Under the pieces are notes generated by a model. That model made no database searches and had not been told where the DNA came from. It worked only from the letters and a program-made list of their open reading frames with translations. DNA of 64,000 nt from Paracidovorax avenae ATCC 19860 (GTDB taxonomy: Bacteria > Pseudomonadota > Gammaproteobacteria > Burkholderiales > Burkholderiaceae_C): positions 1,116,001 through 1,180,000 of the forward strand of contig NC_015138.1 in assembly GCF_000176855.2 (NCBI RefSeq). The letters run 5' to 3'. Both the position numbers and the translations under genes were made by a program. Below, piece after piece: positions 27,015 through 34,918 of the stretch; position 1 is the stretch's first letter; each line of letters starts with the position of its first letter.

Positions 27015-27815
27015 ATGCTGGCCAAACGCATCATTCCCTGTCTGGACGTCACCGGAGGCCGCGTCGTGAAGGGCGTGAACTTCCTGGAGCTGCGCGATGC
27101 CGGCGACCCGGTGGAGATCGCCGCACGCTACAACGCCCAGGGGGCGGACGAGCTCACCTTCCTGGACATCACCGCCACCAGCGACGGGCGCGACCTGATC
27201 CTGCCCATCATCGAGGCCGTGGCCAGCCAGGTGTTCATTCCCCTCACCGTGGGCGGCGGCGTGCGCACCGTGGAGGACGTGCGGCGCCTGCTGAACGCGG
27301 GCGCGGACAAGACCAGCTTCAATTCCGCCGCCATCGCCAACCCGGAGGTGATCGACGCCGCCTCCGCGAAATACGGCGCGCAGTGCATCGTGGTGGCCAT
27401 CGACGCCAAGCGCCGCACCCCCGAGGAGGCCGCGCGCCCCGGCCCCGACGGCGCACCCCGCGGCGAAGGCTGGGACGTGTACAGCCACGGCGGGCGCAAG
27501 AACACCGGCCTGGACGCCGTGCAGTGGGCGGCCGAGATGGCGCGCCGCGGCGCGGGCGAGATCCTGCTCACCAGCATGGACCGGGACGGCACCAAGTCCG
27601 GCTTCGACCTGGCCCTGACCCGCGCCGTGAGCGACGCGGTGAGCGTGCCGGTGATCGCCTCGGGCGGCGTGGGCAGCCTCGACGACCTGGCCGACGGCGT
27701 GCAGCAGGGCGGGGCGGACGCGGTCCTGGCCGCCAGCATCTTCCACTACGGCGAATACACGGTGGGGCAGGCCAAGGAACGCATGGCCGCGCGGGGCATC
27801 CCCGTGCGCCTCTAG
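27015..27815 (+). CDS. hisF: Imidazole glycerol phosphate synthase cyclase subunit HisF
   Basis: HisF closes the imidazole ring from PRFAR using ammonia delivered by HisH, releasing IGP and AICAR. The 266-residue (beta-alpha)8 barrel has the catalytic Asp11 (IPCLDVTGG), the second catalytic Asp in [10 protein letters not shown], and the phosphate-binding loops VGGGVRT and ASGGVGS. It restarts the his block after the Pel insertion; hisI follows 65 bases later. Confidence 0.97.
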   Translation: MLAKRIIPCLDVTGGRVVKGVNFLELRDAGDPVEIAARYNAQGADELTFLDITATSDGRDLILPIIEAVASQVFIPLTVGGGVRTVEDVRRLLNAGADKTSFNSAAIANPEVIDAASAKYGAQCIVVAIDAKRRTPEEAARPGPDGAPRGEGWDVYSHGGRKNTGLDAVQWAAEMARRGAGEILLTSMDRDGTKSGFDLALTRAVSDAVSVPVIASGGVGSLDDLADGVQQGGADAVLAASIFHYGEYTVGQAKERMAARGIPVRL

Positions 27816-27880
27816 AGGCATGCCCCGGAGGGCATCCTGGCTGTCATGCTGCAGTGCAACAAAAAGCGGAGAATGGGGCG

Positions 27881-28270
27881 ATGAACTGGCTCGATGAAGT
27901 GAAATGGGATGCGCAGGGCCTGGTGCCCGTGATCGCGCAGGAAGCGGCCACGGGCGACGTGCTCATGTTCGCCTGGATGAACCGCGAGGCCCTGGCGAAA
28001 ACGGCCGAACTGGGCCGCGCGGTGTATTTCAGCCGCTCGCGCGGCAGGCTGTGGTTCAAGGGCGAGGAATCCGGCCACGTGCAGACCGTGCACGAGATCC
28101 GGCTCGATTGCGACAACGACGTGGTGCTGCTCAAGGTGACCCAGCTGGGCCACGAGCCCGGCATCGCCTGCCACACCGGCCGGCACAGCTGCTTCTTCAG
28201 CGTGCTGAAGGACGGCGCCTGGCAGGCCGTCGATCCGGTCTTGAAAGACCCCGAATCCATCTACAAGTGA
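27881..28270 (+). CDS. hisI: Phosphoribosyl-AMP cyclohydrolase HisI
   Basis: HisI opens the adenine ring of phosphoribosyl-AMP. The 129-residue product is the stand-alone form. It carries the zinc and magnesium ligands in [11 protein letters not shown] and the [11 protein letters not shown] block. A GGAG ribosome site precedes the ATG. HisE, fused to HisI in many bacteria, is encoded separately five bases downstream. Confidence 0.97.
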   Translation: MNWLDEVKWDAQGLVPVIAQEAATGDVLMFAWMNREALAKTAELGRAVYFSRSRGRLWFKGEESGHVQTVHEIRLDCDNDVVLLKVTQLGHEPGIACHTGRHSCFFSVLKDGAWQAVDPVLKDPESIYK

Positions 28271-28275
28271 CAGCG

Positions 28276-28689
28276 ATGAACCACGATTCCCTTTCGCCCG
28301 GGTCCGCGCCGGCCGTGCATTCCGGCGATGCGCTCGCCCGGCTTGCCGCCGTGATCGAAAGCCGCAAGCCCGCCAACGGCGGCGACGCCGACAAGAGCTA
28401 CGTCGCGCGCCTGCTGCACAAGGGCCCGGACGCCTTCCTCAAGAAGATCGGCGAAGAGGCCACCGAGGTGGTCATGGCCGCCAAGGACGTGGACCACGGC
28501 GCGGACGCCTCCAAGCTCGTCTACGAGGTGGCCGACCTCTGGTTCCACTCCATGATCGCCCTGGCGCACTACGGCCTGGCGCCCGCCGACGTGGTGGCCG
28601 AGCTGGAGCGCCGCGAAGGCACCAGCGGCATCGAGGAAAAGGCGCTGCGCAAGTCGCTGCAGCGCGCCGCCGACGAATCCCAACCCTGA
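28276..28689 (+). CDS. hisE: Phosphoribosyl-ATP pyrophosphatase HisE
   Basis: HisE removes pyrophosphate from phosphoribosyl-ATP in the second step of the pathway. The 137-residue alpha-helical protein has the MazG-like metal-binding helix [16 protein letters not shown] and a later helix [12 protein letters not shown]. The N-terminal 20 residues are an unconserved extension. It is the last his gene seen in the block. Confidence 0.96.
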   Translation: MNHDSLSPGSAPAVHSGDALARLAAVIESRKPANGGDADKSYVARLLHKGPDAFLKKIGEEATEVVMAAKDVDHGADASKLVYEVADLWFHSMIALAHYGLAPADVVAELERREGTSGIEEKALRKSLQRAADESQP

Positions 28690-28700
28690 GGACCGCCGAC

Positions 28701-29087
28701 ATGAACCGCAACGACATCACCGACATCGACCTCGACGCGCGCGCCGACGGCCTGAAAACCATCGGCTGGGTGAGCTACATCCTGCACCTCATCGTTGCGG
28801 TGGGCGCCGTCATCCCGGGCGCGCAGCCCGGCGCGGCGCTGCTGATCATCGCCCTCGTCATCGACCTGGTGAAAAAAAGCGATGCCGAGGGCACGTGGCA
28901 GGCCTCGCACTTCTCCTGGCGCATCCGCACCGTGATCTGGGCCGGGGTGCTGTACGTGCTCACGGCGCCGCTGTGGATATTGATCTTCCCCGGCTGGATC
29001 GCCTGGGGCCTGATCTCCATCTGGTTCCTCTACCGCATCGTGCGCGGCATGGTGGCCATGAACAAGGGACAGGCCATCGATGTCTGA
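28701..29087 (+). CDS. DUF4870-like small membrane protein
   Basis: The 128-residue protein has three hydrophobic helices and the SHFSWRIRTVIW stretch between the first two, which is typical of the DUF4870-type family. Its function is unknown. It starts 11 bases after hisE with a ribosome site GAGGA and overlaps the patatin gene by eight bases, so the three are likely one transcript. Confidence 0.8.
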   Translation: MNRNDITDIDLDARADGLKTIGWVSYILHLIVAVGAVIPGAQPGAALLIIALVIDLVKKSDAEGTWQASHFSWRIRTVIWAGVLYVLTAPLWILIFPGWIAWGLISIWFLYRIVRGMVAMNKGQAIDV

Positions 29088-30117
29088 GCGGGCCGCGCCG
29101 GCACCGGGCTCGGTGCCCCTCAACCTCGCCCTGCAGGGCGGGGGATCGCACGGCGCGCTCACCTGGGGCGTGCTGGATGCGCTACTGGAAGACGGCCGCT
29201 TCCACTTCGAGGGCATCAGCGGCACCAGCGCCGGCGCGATGAACGCGGTGGCGCTGGCCCACGGCTTCGCCCAGGCCGCCCACCAGAACCCCGGGCTGCG
29301 CGGCGAGGCGCTGCACGAGCGCGGCTGCGCCATGGCGCGCGAGTCCCTCACGCGGCTGTGGGAGGGCGTGGGCGCCATGGGCAGCCTGATGTGGGGCGTG
29401 CCGCTCGCCTCCACGCCCCTGATGGGCATGATGTCGCAGTGGCTGTCGCCCTACCAGACCAATCCGCTGGGCATCAACCCGCTGCGCCGGCTGCTGGAGC
29501 GCGAGGTCGATTTCGACGTATTGCGCGACGCGCCGGGGCCGCGCGTCTTCGTCTGCGCCACCAACGTGCGCACCGGCCGCGGCGTGATCTTCTCGGGCCA
29601 GCGCCTGAGCGCCGACGCCGTCATGGCCTCGGCCTGCCTGCCGCTGCTCTTCAAGGCGGTGCAGATCGAGGGCGAGCACTACTGGGACGGCGGCTACTCC
29701 GGCAACCCCGCGCTGCACCCGCTGATCTACAAGACCCGCTGCGCCGACATCCTGCTGGTGCAGATCAACCCCATCGAGCACACCGAACTGCCCGACAGCG
29801 CGGCCGACATCATGGAGCGCATGAACGAGGTCACCTTCAACGCCAGCCTGCTGGCCGAGATGCGCGCCATCGAGTTCGTCCGCCGCCTGCTCGCCGAGGG
29901 CAAGCTGGATGCGCAGCGCTACAAGAGCGTGCGCATGCACCGCATCGACGGCGGCTCCGTGCTGGCCGAGTTCGGCGCCTCCAGCAAGCTGCGCGCCGAC
30001 CTGACGTTCGTGCGCCAGCTCTTCGCGCTCGGCCGCGCGGCCGGGCAGGCCTGGATCGAGCGCCACCACGGGGACGTCGGGGTGCGGCCCACGGTGAACA
30101 TCGCCGACAATGCCTGA
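29080..30117 (+). CDS. Patatin-like phospholipase
   Basis: The 345-residue product is a patatin-fold lipid acyl hydrolase with a Ser-Asp dyad. The oxyanion loop is GGGSHGAL, the nucleophile is Ser50 in GTSAG, and the catalytic Asp203 lies in WDGGYSGNP. There is no signal peptide, so a cytoplasmic enzyme acting on membrane lipids is expected. The start overlaps the preceding gene. The C-terminal 120 residues after the dyad are family-typical. Confidence 0.88.
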   Translation: MSERAAPAPGSVPLNLALQGGGSHGALTWGVLDALLEDGRFHFEGISGTSAGAMNAVALAHGFAQAAHQNPGLRGEALHERGCAMARESLTRLWEGVGAMGSLMWGVPLASTPLMGMMSQWLSPYQTNPLGINPLRRLLEREVDFDVLRDAPGPRVFVCATNVRTGRGVIFSGQRLSADAVMASACLPLLFKAVQIEGEHYWDGGYSGNPALHPLIYKTRCADILLVQINPIEHTELPDSAADIMERMNEVTFNASLLAEMRAIEFVRRLLAEGKLDAQRYKSVRMHRIDGGSVLAEFGASSKLRADLTFVRQLFALGRAAGQAWIERHHGDVGVRPTVNIADNA

Positions 30118-30150
30118 CGCGTTTCCAGACCCGTTTCCCTTTCCCACGCC

Positions 30151-30507
30151 ATGCACGATCCCGACTGCCTCTTCTGCAAGATCATCGCCGGCCAGATCCC
30201 CTCGCGGAAGGTCTATGAGGACGACGAAGTCTTCGCCTTCCACGACATCCACCCCGGCGCACCCGTCCACTTCCTCATGGTGCCCAAGCAGCACGTGCAC
30301 TCCATGGCCGGCGTGACCGATGCCCATGCCGGCGTGCTCGGCCGCATGATGGTGCTGGCGCCGAAGCTGGCGCTGGAGCAGGGCTGCAATCCCTATCCGG
30401 ACGGCGGATTCCGCATCGTGGTAAACACCGGCACGGAAGGTGGCCAGGAAGTGCACCACCTGCACCTGCATGTCATGGGCGGTCCGCGCCCCTGGCTCAA
30501 GGGCTGA
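30151..30507 (+). CDS. HIT-family nucleotide hydrolase (HinT-like)
   Basis: The 118-residue protein carries the histidine triad HLHLHVMGG near its C-terminus, the N-terminal FCKIIAGQIPS block and the HDIHPGAPVHFL strand. HinT-like proteins hydrolyse purine phosphoramidates such as AMP-lysine. In betaproteobacteria a HIT gene between hisE and tatA is a recurrent arrangement, which supports orthology. Confidence 0.93.
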   Translation: MHDPDCLFCKIIAGQIPSRKVYEDDEVFAFHDIHPGAPVHFLMVPKQHVHSMAGVTDAHAGVLGRMMVLAPKLALEQGCNPYPDGGFRIVVNTGTEGGQEVHHLHLHVMGGPRPWLKG

Positions 30508-30561
30508 AACCGCCCCCGGCGGCGGTCAGGGATATGAAACTTCCGTGACTTGCGCCGGGTC

Positions 30562-30586
30562 TAGAATGGGCCGTATTCGTTAGGAG
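30562..30586 (+). promoter_or_regulatory. Candidate tatA -10 box and ribosome site
   Basis: TAGAAT at 30562-30567 is a good -10 hexamer 31 bases before tatA, and AGGAG lies at 30582-30586, seven bases from the ATG. No clear -35 is seen. It suggests that tatABC has its own promoter in addition to read-through from the his block. Confidence 0.4.
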
Positions 30587-30592
30587 ATTTCC

Positions 30593-30856
30593 ATGGGTTC
30601 CTTTTCCATCTGGCACTGGCTGATCGTGCTGCTCATCGTGGTGATGGTGTTCGGCACGAAGAAGCTCAAGAACATCGGCTCCGACCTCGGCGGTGCCGTG
30701 AAGGGCTTCAAGGACGGCATGAAGGACGGCACCGCGCCCGACGGCACGCCCGCCTCCACCACCGCCGCCACGCCCCCCGCAGGGCAGGTGACGAACCAGC
30801 AGGCGCACGCCGCCGACCCGGGCACGATCGACGTCGAGGCCAGGCACAAGGGCTGA
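30593..30856 (+). CDS. tatA: Sec-independent protein translocase subunit TatA
   Basis: TatA forms the pore-like assembly for folded twin-arginine substrates. The 87-residue protein has a short N-terminal membrane helix ([19 protein letters not shown]), the conserved FG-TKKL hinge, an amphipathic helix ([12 protein letters not shown]) and a polar Thr/Ala tail. Confidence 0.96.
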   Translation: MGSFSIWHWLIVLLIVVMVFGTKKLKNIGSDLGGAVKGFKDGMKDGTAPDGTPASTTAATPPAGQVTNQQAHAADPGTIDVEARHKG

Positions 30857-30916
30857 CCGCTCCGGTCCTTTCTTCCGTCCCCCCTGTTTCCCTGCTGAAC
30901 CGCCCTCCCGCCTTCC

Positions 30917-31411
30917 ATGATCGACATCGGCCTCTCCAAGATGGCGCTGATCGGCGCCGTGGCGCTCATCGTCATCGGCCCCGAGAAGCTGCCCCGCGTC
31001 GCGCGCACCGTCGGCACCCTGCTGGGCAAGGCGCAGCGCTACGTGGCCGACGTGAAGGCGGAGGTCAACCGCTCCATGGAACTGGACGAGCTGCGCAAGA
31101 TGAAGGACACGGTGGAGACCGCCGCGCGCGATGTCCACCACAGCTTCCAGACCCACGCGAGCGAATTCCAGAAGGACTGGGAATCCGGCACCTCCGATGC
31201 GGCCGCGGCCGGCCACGACGGCAGCCTGGACCCCGCCGCCCTGGAAGGGCCATCGTCCCGCATCGTCCCGACCTACAAGCACCCCGGCAAGAACTGGCGC
31301 CTCAAGCGCAGTGCCACCCCGCAGTGGTACAAGGCGCGCGCCGGCGTGCGCACCAAGGCCCAGTCGGGCGCTGCGCGCGTCGCGCGCTTCCGGCCCCGCA
31401 AGTTCCAGTGA
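30917..31411 (+). CDS. tatB: Sec-independent protein translocase subunit TatB
   Basis: TatB joins TatC in the receptor for twin-arginine signal peptides. The 164-residue product has the [26 protein letters not shown] N-terminal helix, the [10 protein letters not shown] hinge and a long amphipathic helix. Its basic C-terminal tail ([16 protein letters not shown]) is common in this group. It lies 60 bases after tatA. Confidence 0.95.
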   Translation: MIDIGLSKMALIGAVALIVIGPEKLPRVARTVGTLLGKAQRYVADVKAEVNRSMELDELRKMKDTVETAARDVHHSFQTHASEFQKDWESGTSDAAAAGHDGSLDPAALEGPSSRIVPTYKHPGKNWRLKRSATPQWYKARAGVRTKAQSGAARVARFRPRKFQ

Positions 31412-31465
31412 TGGCCTGCTGACGGCCGCGTCCGCGCGGCCCCGCGCGGGCCGCCCACCTCCACC

Positions 31466-32263
31466 ATGTCCGAAAAACCCTCTCCCGAAGACGAGCTGGC
31501 CGGTACCGAGCAGCCGTTCGTCGCGCACCTCATGGAACTGCGCGACCGCCTCATCAAGGCCATCGTCGCCGTCGGCATCGTCGGGGCCGTGCTCTTCTTC
31601 TACCCCGGCCCGGGCCGGCTCTACGACCTGCTGGCCGCGCCCCTGGTGGCGCACCTGCCCGCGGGCGCGACGCTGATCGCCACCTCGGTGATCTCGCCCT
31701 TCATGGTGCCGCTCAAGATCCTGCTGATGTCGGCCTTCCTGGTGGCCCTGCCCGTGGTGCTCTACCAGGTGTGGGCCTTCGTGGCGCCGGGCCTGTACTC
31801 GCACGAGAAGAAGCTCGTGCTGCCCCTGGTCATCTCCAGCACCGTGCTGTTCTTCGCGGGCGTGGCGTTCTGCTACTTCTTCGTATTCGGGCAGGTGTTC
31901 AGCTTCATCCAGAGCTTCGCGCCCAAGAGCATCACCGCCGCGCCGGACATCGAGGCCTACCTGAGCTTCGTGCTCACCATGTTCCTGGCCTTCGGCCTGG
32001 CCTTCGAGGTGCCCGTGGTCGTCGTCGTGCTGGCGCGCATGGGCATCGTCGATGTGGCCAAGCTCAAGAGCTTCCGCGGCTACTTCATCGTCGTCGCCTT
32101 CATCATCGCCGCCGTCGTCACCCCGCCGGACGTGGTGTCGCAACTCGCGCTGGCCGTGCCGATGTGCCTGCTGTACGAACTGGGCATCTGGGCGGCGCAG
32201 ATCTTCATCCGGCACACGCAGGCGCCGGAGGATGCGGCGGAGCAGCGGGAGCCGTCGGCCTGA
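31466..32263 (+). CDS. tatC: Sec-independent protein translocase subunit TatC
   Basis: TatC is the six-helix membrane core that recognises twin-arginine signals. The 265-residue protein has the conserved HLMELRDRLIKA near the N-terminus, the YQVWAFVAPGLYSHEKK loop, the FGLAFEVPVVV helix with its functional Glu and the VVTPPDVVSQ loop. It is the last gene of the ancestral his-tat block before the accessory island. Confidence 0.96.
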   Translation: MSEKPSPEDELAGTEQPFVAHLMELRDRLIKAIVAVGIVGAVLFFYPGPGRLYDLLAAPLVAHLPAGATLIATSVISPFMVPLKILLMSAFLVALPVVLYQVWAFVAPGLYSHEKKLVLPLVISSTVLFFAGVAFCYFFVFGQVFSFIQSFAPKSITAAPDIEAYLSFVLTMFLAFGLAFEVPVVVVVLARMGIVDVAKLKSFRGYFIVVAFIIAAVVTPPDVVSQLALAVPMCLLYELGIWAAQIFIRHTQAPEDAAEQREPSA

Positions 32264-32311
32264 GGGTTGCGACGAACTGCACGCGCTCTGACCAGGGAGG
32301 GAAGGAAGAAC

Positions 32312-32776
32312 GTGCAGATCCACCATCTCCGCCTGCTGGCGGACTATCACCAATTCATCCTGCAGGACGAGGCGGCCGAGGGCGACCTCTCCAGCGCCTG
32401 GGACGACGCAGCCGTGCGTCGCATGCTGGCGGTCGCGCCTGGCATTGTGGGTTGCGGCACCGTGCGGAACATGCAGGTGCCGGTGACGCTGGAGCTGTGG
32501 GATGCCGAGCCGCCGGCGGATGTCGAGCGCTTCGACCATGTGGTGGAGGCATCGCTTGCCTTGGCATCCGGGACGCTGGTGGTGGCGGGCTGTACGGACT
32601 ATTTGCCGGACGCAGCGCGGTTTGCCTTGGTGCCGGGGGTGTACCGGGTGAGGTTGTCGGCTGCGGGGTTGGGGTTGCTGTCGGAGGATGGGCTGGAGGG
32701 GGAGGACTGGTACCGGGTGCAGGTATGGCCGGGGGTGGAGGCGGCGCCTGTAGTGGTGAAGCAGTATTTGGATTGA
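32312..32776 (+). CDS. Small protein with ComJ-like pattern
   Basis: The 154-residue product starts at a GTG with a very strong purine-rich ribosome site (AGGGAGGGAAGGA, 32295-32307). It shows YHQF near the N-terminus, a W-D-A pattern, a GTVRNM segment, and a late FALVPGVYRVRLSAAG strand. This order resembles what I remember of Bacillus ComJ, the partner/inhibitor of the competence nuclease NucA, but the match is weak. The second half of the gene is unusually G-rich on this strand and poor in C-ending codons, unlike its neighbours. It lies between tatC and the insertion sequence at the edge of the accessory island. If ComJ-like, it could be an inhibitor or immunity protein. Confidence 0.5.
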   Translation: MQIHHLRLLADYHQFILQDEAAEGDLSSAWDDAAVRRMLAVAPGIVGCGTVRNMQVPVTLELWDAEPPADVERFDHVVEASLALASGTLVVAGCTDYLPDAARFALVPGVYRVRLSAAGLGLLSEDGLEGEDWYRVQVWPGVEAAPVVVKQYLD

Positions 32777-32927
32777 GTGCGGGAGGGCTCTGCTGGCATC
32801 TGACAAACGGCTGCCTCTTCAGTAACCGCTTCAGGCTGGGGCCGGTCGGTCAAGTTAAACCGCGCGAATGACGGTGGTCACCGATACCGGACATTGAACG
32901 ACTAAAGCGTCTTACCCGCCTTGCCTA

Positions 32928-33801
32928 GAGCGTGTTATGAACTTCCCGCCGCAGCCAGCACCCGCGCGGCGGCGGGCAACATGAGCACCGCAAACACCAG
33001 GAAATGCATCCCGCCGAGCACTTCGGGTAGCCGCTCGTAGTCCCGGGAGAGCCTGCGAAACCTTGCCAGCCAGCCGAAGCTTCTCTCCACCACCCAGCGG
33101 CGCGGCAGCAGCACAAAGCCCTTCTTCGCCTCGGGCAGCTTCACGATCTGCAGGTCAATTCCGCTGTCCTGCGCCGCCTTGGATGCCGCTTCACCCGTGT
33201 AGCCCTGGTCGGCCCAAGCCAGTTGTACCGTGTGGCCCGTAGCCTGCTGTACGTCTTCGCACAGGCGCTGCACCTGCGCACGCTCCTGTTCGTCTGCCGG
33301 CGTGACATGCACCGCCAGCAGATGACCCAGCGTGTCCACGGCCATATGCACTTTGCTGCCGCGCTTGCGTTTGTAGCCGTCGTAGCCCGCGCGCGGCCCG
33401 CTCTCGCAGCTCGATTGCAGTGTGCGCCCGTCCATCACCATGGCGCTGGGCTGGCCCTGGCGCCCCTGTGCCACGCGGATGATGGAGCGCAAATCCGAGA
33501 CCATCGCCTCGAAGCAACCCGCATCCAGCCACCGGCGGCTCTGCTGGTAGACCGCCTCCCAGGGTGGCAGATCGTTGGGCAGCATCCGCCAAGGTGCTCC
33601 CGCGCGCACCAGCCAGCGCAGGGCGTTGAAGACTTCGCGCAGGTCGTGTCCACGCTGAGGCGCATGCGGGTCCATCAGGGTCAGGTACGGCGCAGCGAAG
33701 CTCCATTCTTCATCGCTCACGTCCGTCGGGTAGGGCTTGCGGGGCATCTGCAAACTCTACCCTCGGCTCCGCGCTCAGGGAGCAAAGTTCATAACACGCT
33801 C
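32928..33801. mobile_element. IS5-family insertion sequence, complete
   Basis: An 874-bp element is bounded by perfect 17-bp inverted repeats beginning GAGCGTGTTATGAACTT (32928-32944; partner 33785-33801) and flanked by TA on both sides (32926-32927 and 33802-33803). A TA target duplication is typical of the IS427-like group of the IS5 family. It holds one intact transposase gene on the minus strand. The right end stops 15 bases before the stop codon of the caspase-like gene, so that gene is not broken. Confidence 0.93.
32935..33747 (-). CDS. IS5-family transposase (DDE type)
   Basis: The 270-residue transposase has an N-terminal helix-rich DNA-binding part (PYPTDVSDEEWSFAAPYL, and the LRWLVRAGAPWRMLPND block) and a catalytic DDE set. 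The acids lie in VMDGRTLQ, AWADQGYTG and WVVERSFGWLARFRRLSRDYE. It appears intact in a single frame, so no programmed frameshift is needed. I chose the ATG at 33747; a TTG at 33753 would add two residues. The stop lies within the left terminal repeat. Confidence 0.93.
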   Translation of the reverse strand: MPRKPYPTDVSDEEWSFAAPYLTLMDPHAPQRGHDLREVFNALRWLVRAGAPWRMLPNDLPPWEAVYQQSRRWLDAGCFEAMVSDLRSIIRVAQGRQGQPSAMVMDGRTLQSSCESGPRAGYDGYKRKRGSKVHMAVDTLGHLLAVHVTPADEQERAQVQRLCEDVQQATGHTVQLAWADQGYTGEAASKAAQDSGIDLQIVKLPEAKKGFVLLPRRWVVERSFGWLARFRRLSRDYERLPEVLGGMHFLVFAVLMLPAAARVLAAAGSS

Positions 33802-33816
33802 TAAGCCGCGAGATCG

Positions 33817-34914
33817 CTAGACGACAAGCAACCGGCGCAAACGGGGGTTGTTCCCGTATTCAGTTGCTGCTTCTTTCAGGAGGCCATCCATTGTGATTGC
33901 GCCGCCGCCACCGAGCGAAAGCGTGCGAAGTGCAGCATGCCAAGCTGCACGCCCAGTGCTCGCGGCACGCAGGCTTGCGAGGTCACCGCCAGCGCGCGAC
34001 CAAATCTCGCGGTCCGTTGGCCCTTGCGGATATAGGGCAGCCATGAGGTCCTCGACCTCTTTGGGGTCGGCCACCGTCTTGCCGGACGTCTGCGTGGTTA
34101 AGTCGGCGCCTTCGTCTTCTTCGGATTTAAGAAGGCCGCCTTTGCGCAGAGCAACCGGGAAGTTATCTTGCGTTCTGGTCGTCAGCACGGGATTCTGGTC
34201 ACCTACTTCCTTCTTGACCTTCTGCACCACGTAGTCGAAAAGGTCAAGAACGTGAATAAGGCCGTCCGACCGGTCGTCCACACCACCCCGCAGCCCCTTG
34301 AGAACGAAATGGGTGAACACGCTGTTCCGGTACCTCCCAAGAATCATGGAGTCCTGGTGCGCTTCGCTTGCCGAAATGATGACGCGGCCCTTGCCTGCGG
34401 CGAGCTTGTCAAGGCGTGCGCCACCGAACTCCCACTTAAGCAAGTCTTCGCCTTCCTCAGCTTTAATGCGGGCAACCCCACCGGAGCGGCAGGCATCGAT
34501 AAGGACAAGCAGGCGTTCGGTCTTTATTTGCTGCAGCAGGTCGGAGAGCTCCTCGGCCTCAATGCCGGTCTCGCGCGGTCGCCTGCTATCGAACTCGGGC
34601 GGGCACAGGTATGTGCCCACTTCAGGTCCGGACGTGCGCTGCGCGCCATGTCCCGAAAAGTAGACGACCACCGTGTCAGAAGGCTGGGCCTGTGCGGCCA
34701 GCTCCTGCAGGCCCGAGATGAGTGCACTGCGCGATGCCTCCTGATTGCGAAGCACGCGGACATTTGCCGCCGCGTAACCACAGTGCTTCGGGCTAACCAG
34801 CAGGTTCTCCATGTCGTCAGCGTCGTAAATGGGAGCTAGGCCAAGGTCCGACAGTGTGTCGTAGTCGCCGATTCCGACGATGAAAGCGCGACCAGAGTGG
34901 AATGACTTGCTCAT
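33817..34914 (-). CDS. Caspase-like (C14) protease with C-terminal EAD1-type domain
   Basis: The 365-residue protein has an N-terminal caspase-fold peptidase domain (about 8-258) with His89 in VYFSGHG and Cys142 in LIDACRSGG, the expected dyad. A linker is followed by a C-terminal domain (about 285-363) with LYPQGPT, EIWSRAGGDL and NNPRLRRLL. This pattern fits effector-associated domain 1 (EAD1), an adaptor that brings effectors to partner proteins in prokaryotic conflict systems. A closely similar domain ends the protein encoded upstream. The start lies four bases after that gene's stop. I infer that it is the proteolytic effector arm. The IS5 element sits just downstream. Confidence 0.88.
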   Translation of the reverse strand: MSKSFHSGRAFIVGIGDYDTLSDLGLAPIYDADDMENLLVSPKHCGYAAANVRVLRNQEASRSALISGLQELAAQAQPSDTVVVYFSGHGAQRTSGPEVGTYLCPPEFDSRRPRETGIEAEELSDLLQQIKTERLLVLIDACRSGGVARIKAEEGEDLLKWEFGGARLDKLAAGKGRVIISASEAHQDSMILGRYRNSVFTHFVLKGLRGGVDDRSDGLIHVLDLFDYVVQKVKKEVGDQNPVLTTRTQDNFPVALRKGGLLKSEEDEGADLTTQTSGKTVADPKEVEDLMAALYPQGPTDREIWSRAGGDLASLRAASTGRAAWHAALRTLSLGGGGAITMDGLLKEAATEYGNNPRLRRLLVV

Positions 34915-34918
34915 GTTC

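Noticed and set aside
27819..27834. Short hairpin between hisF and hisI as attenuator
   Set aside because: It has a 6-bp stem with no alternative pairing, leader peptide or histidine codon run.
32928..33801. Composite transposon carrying the conflict operon
   Set aside because: Only one IS copy is present in the window, so no flanking pair supports it.
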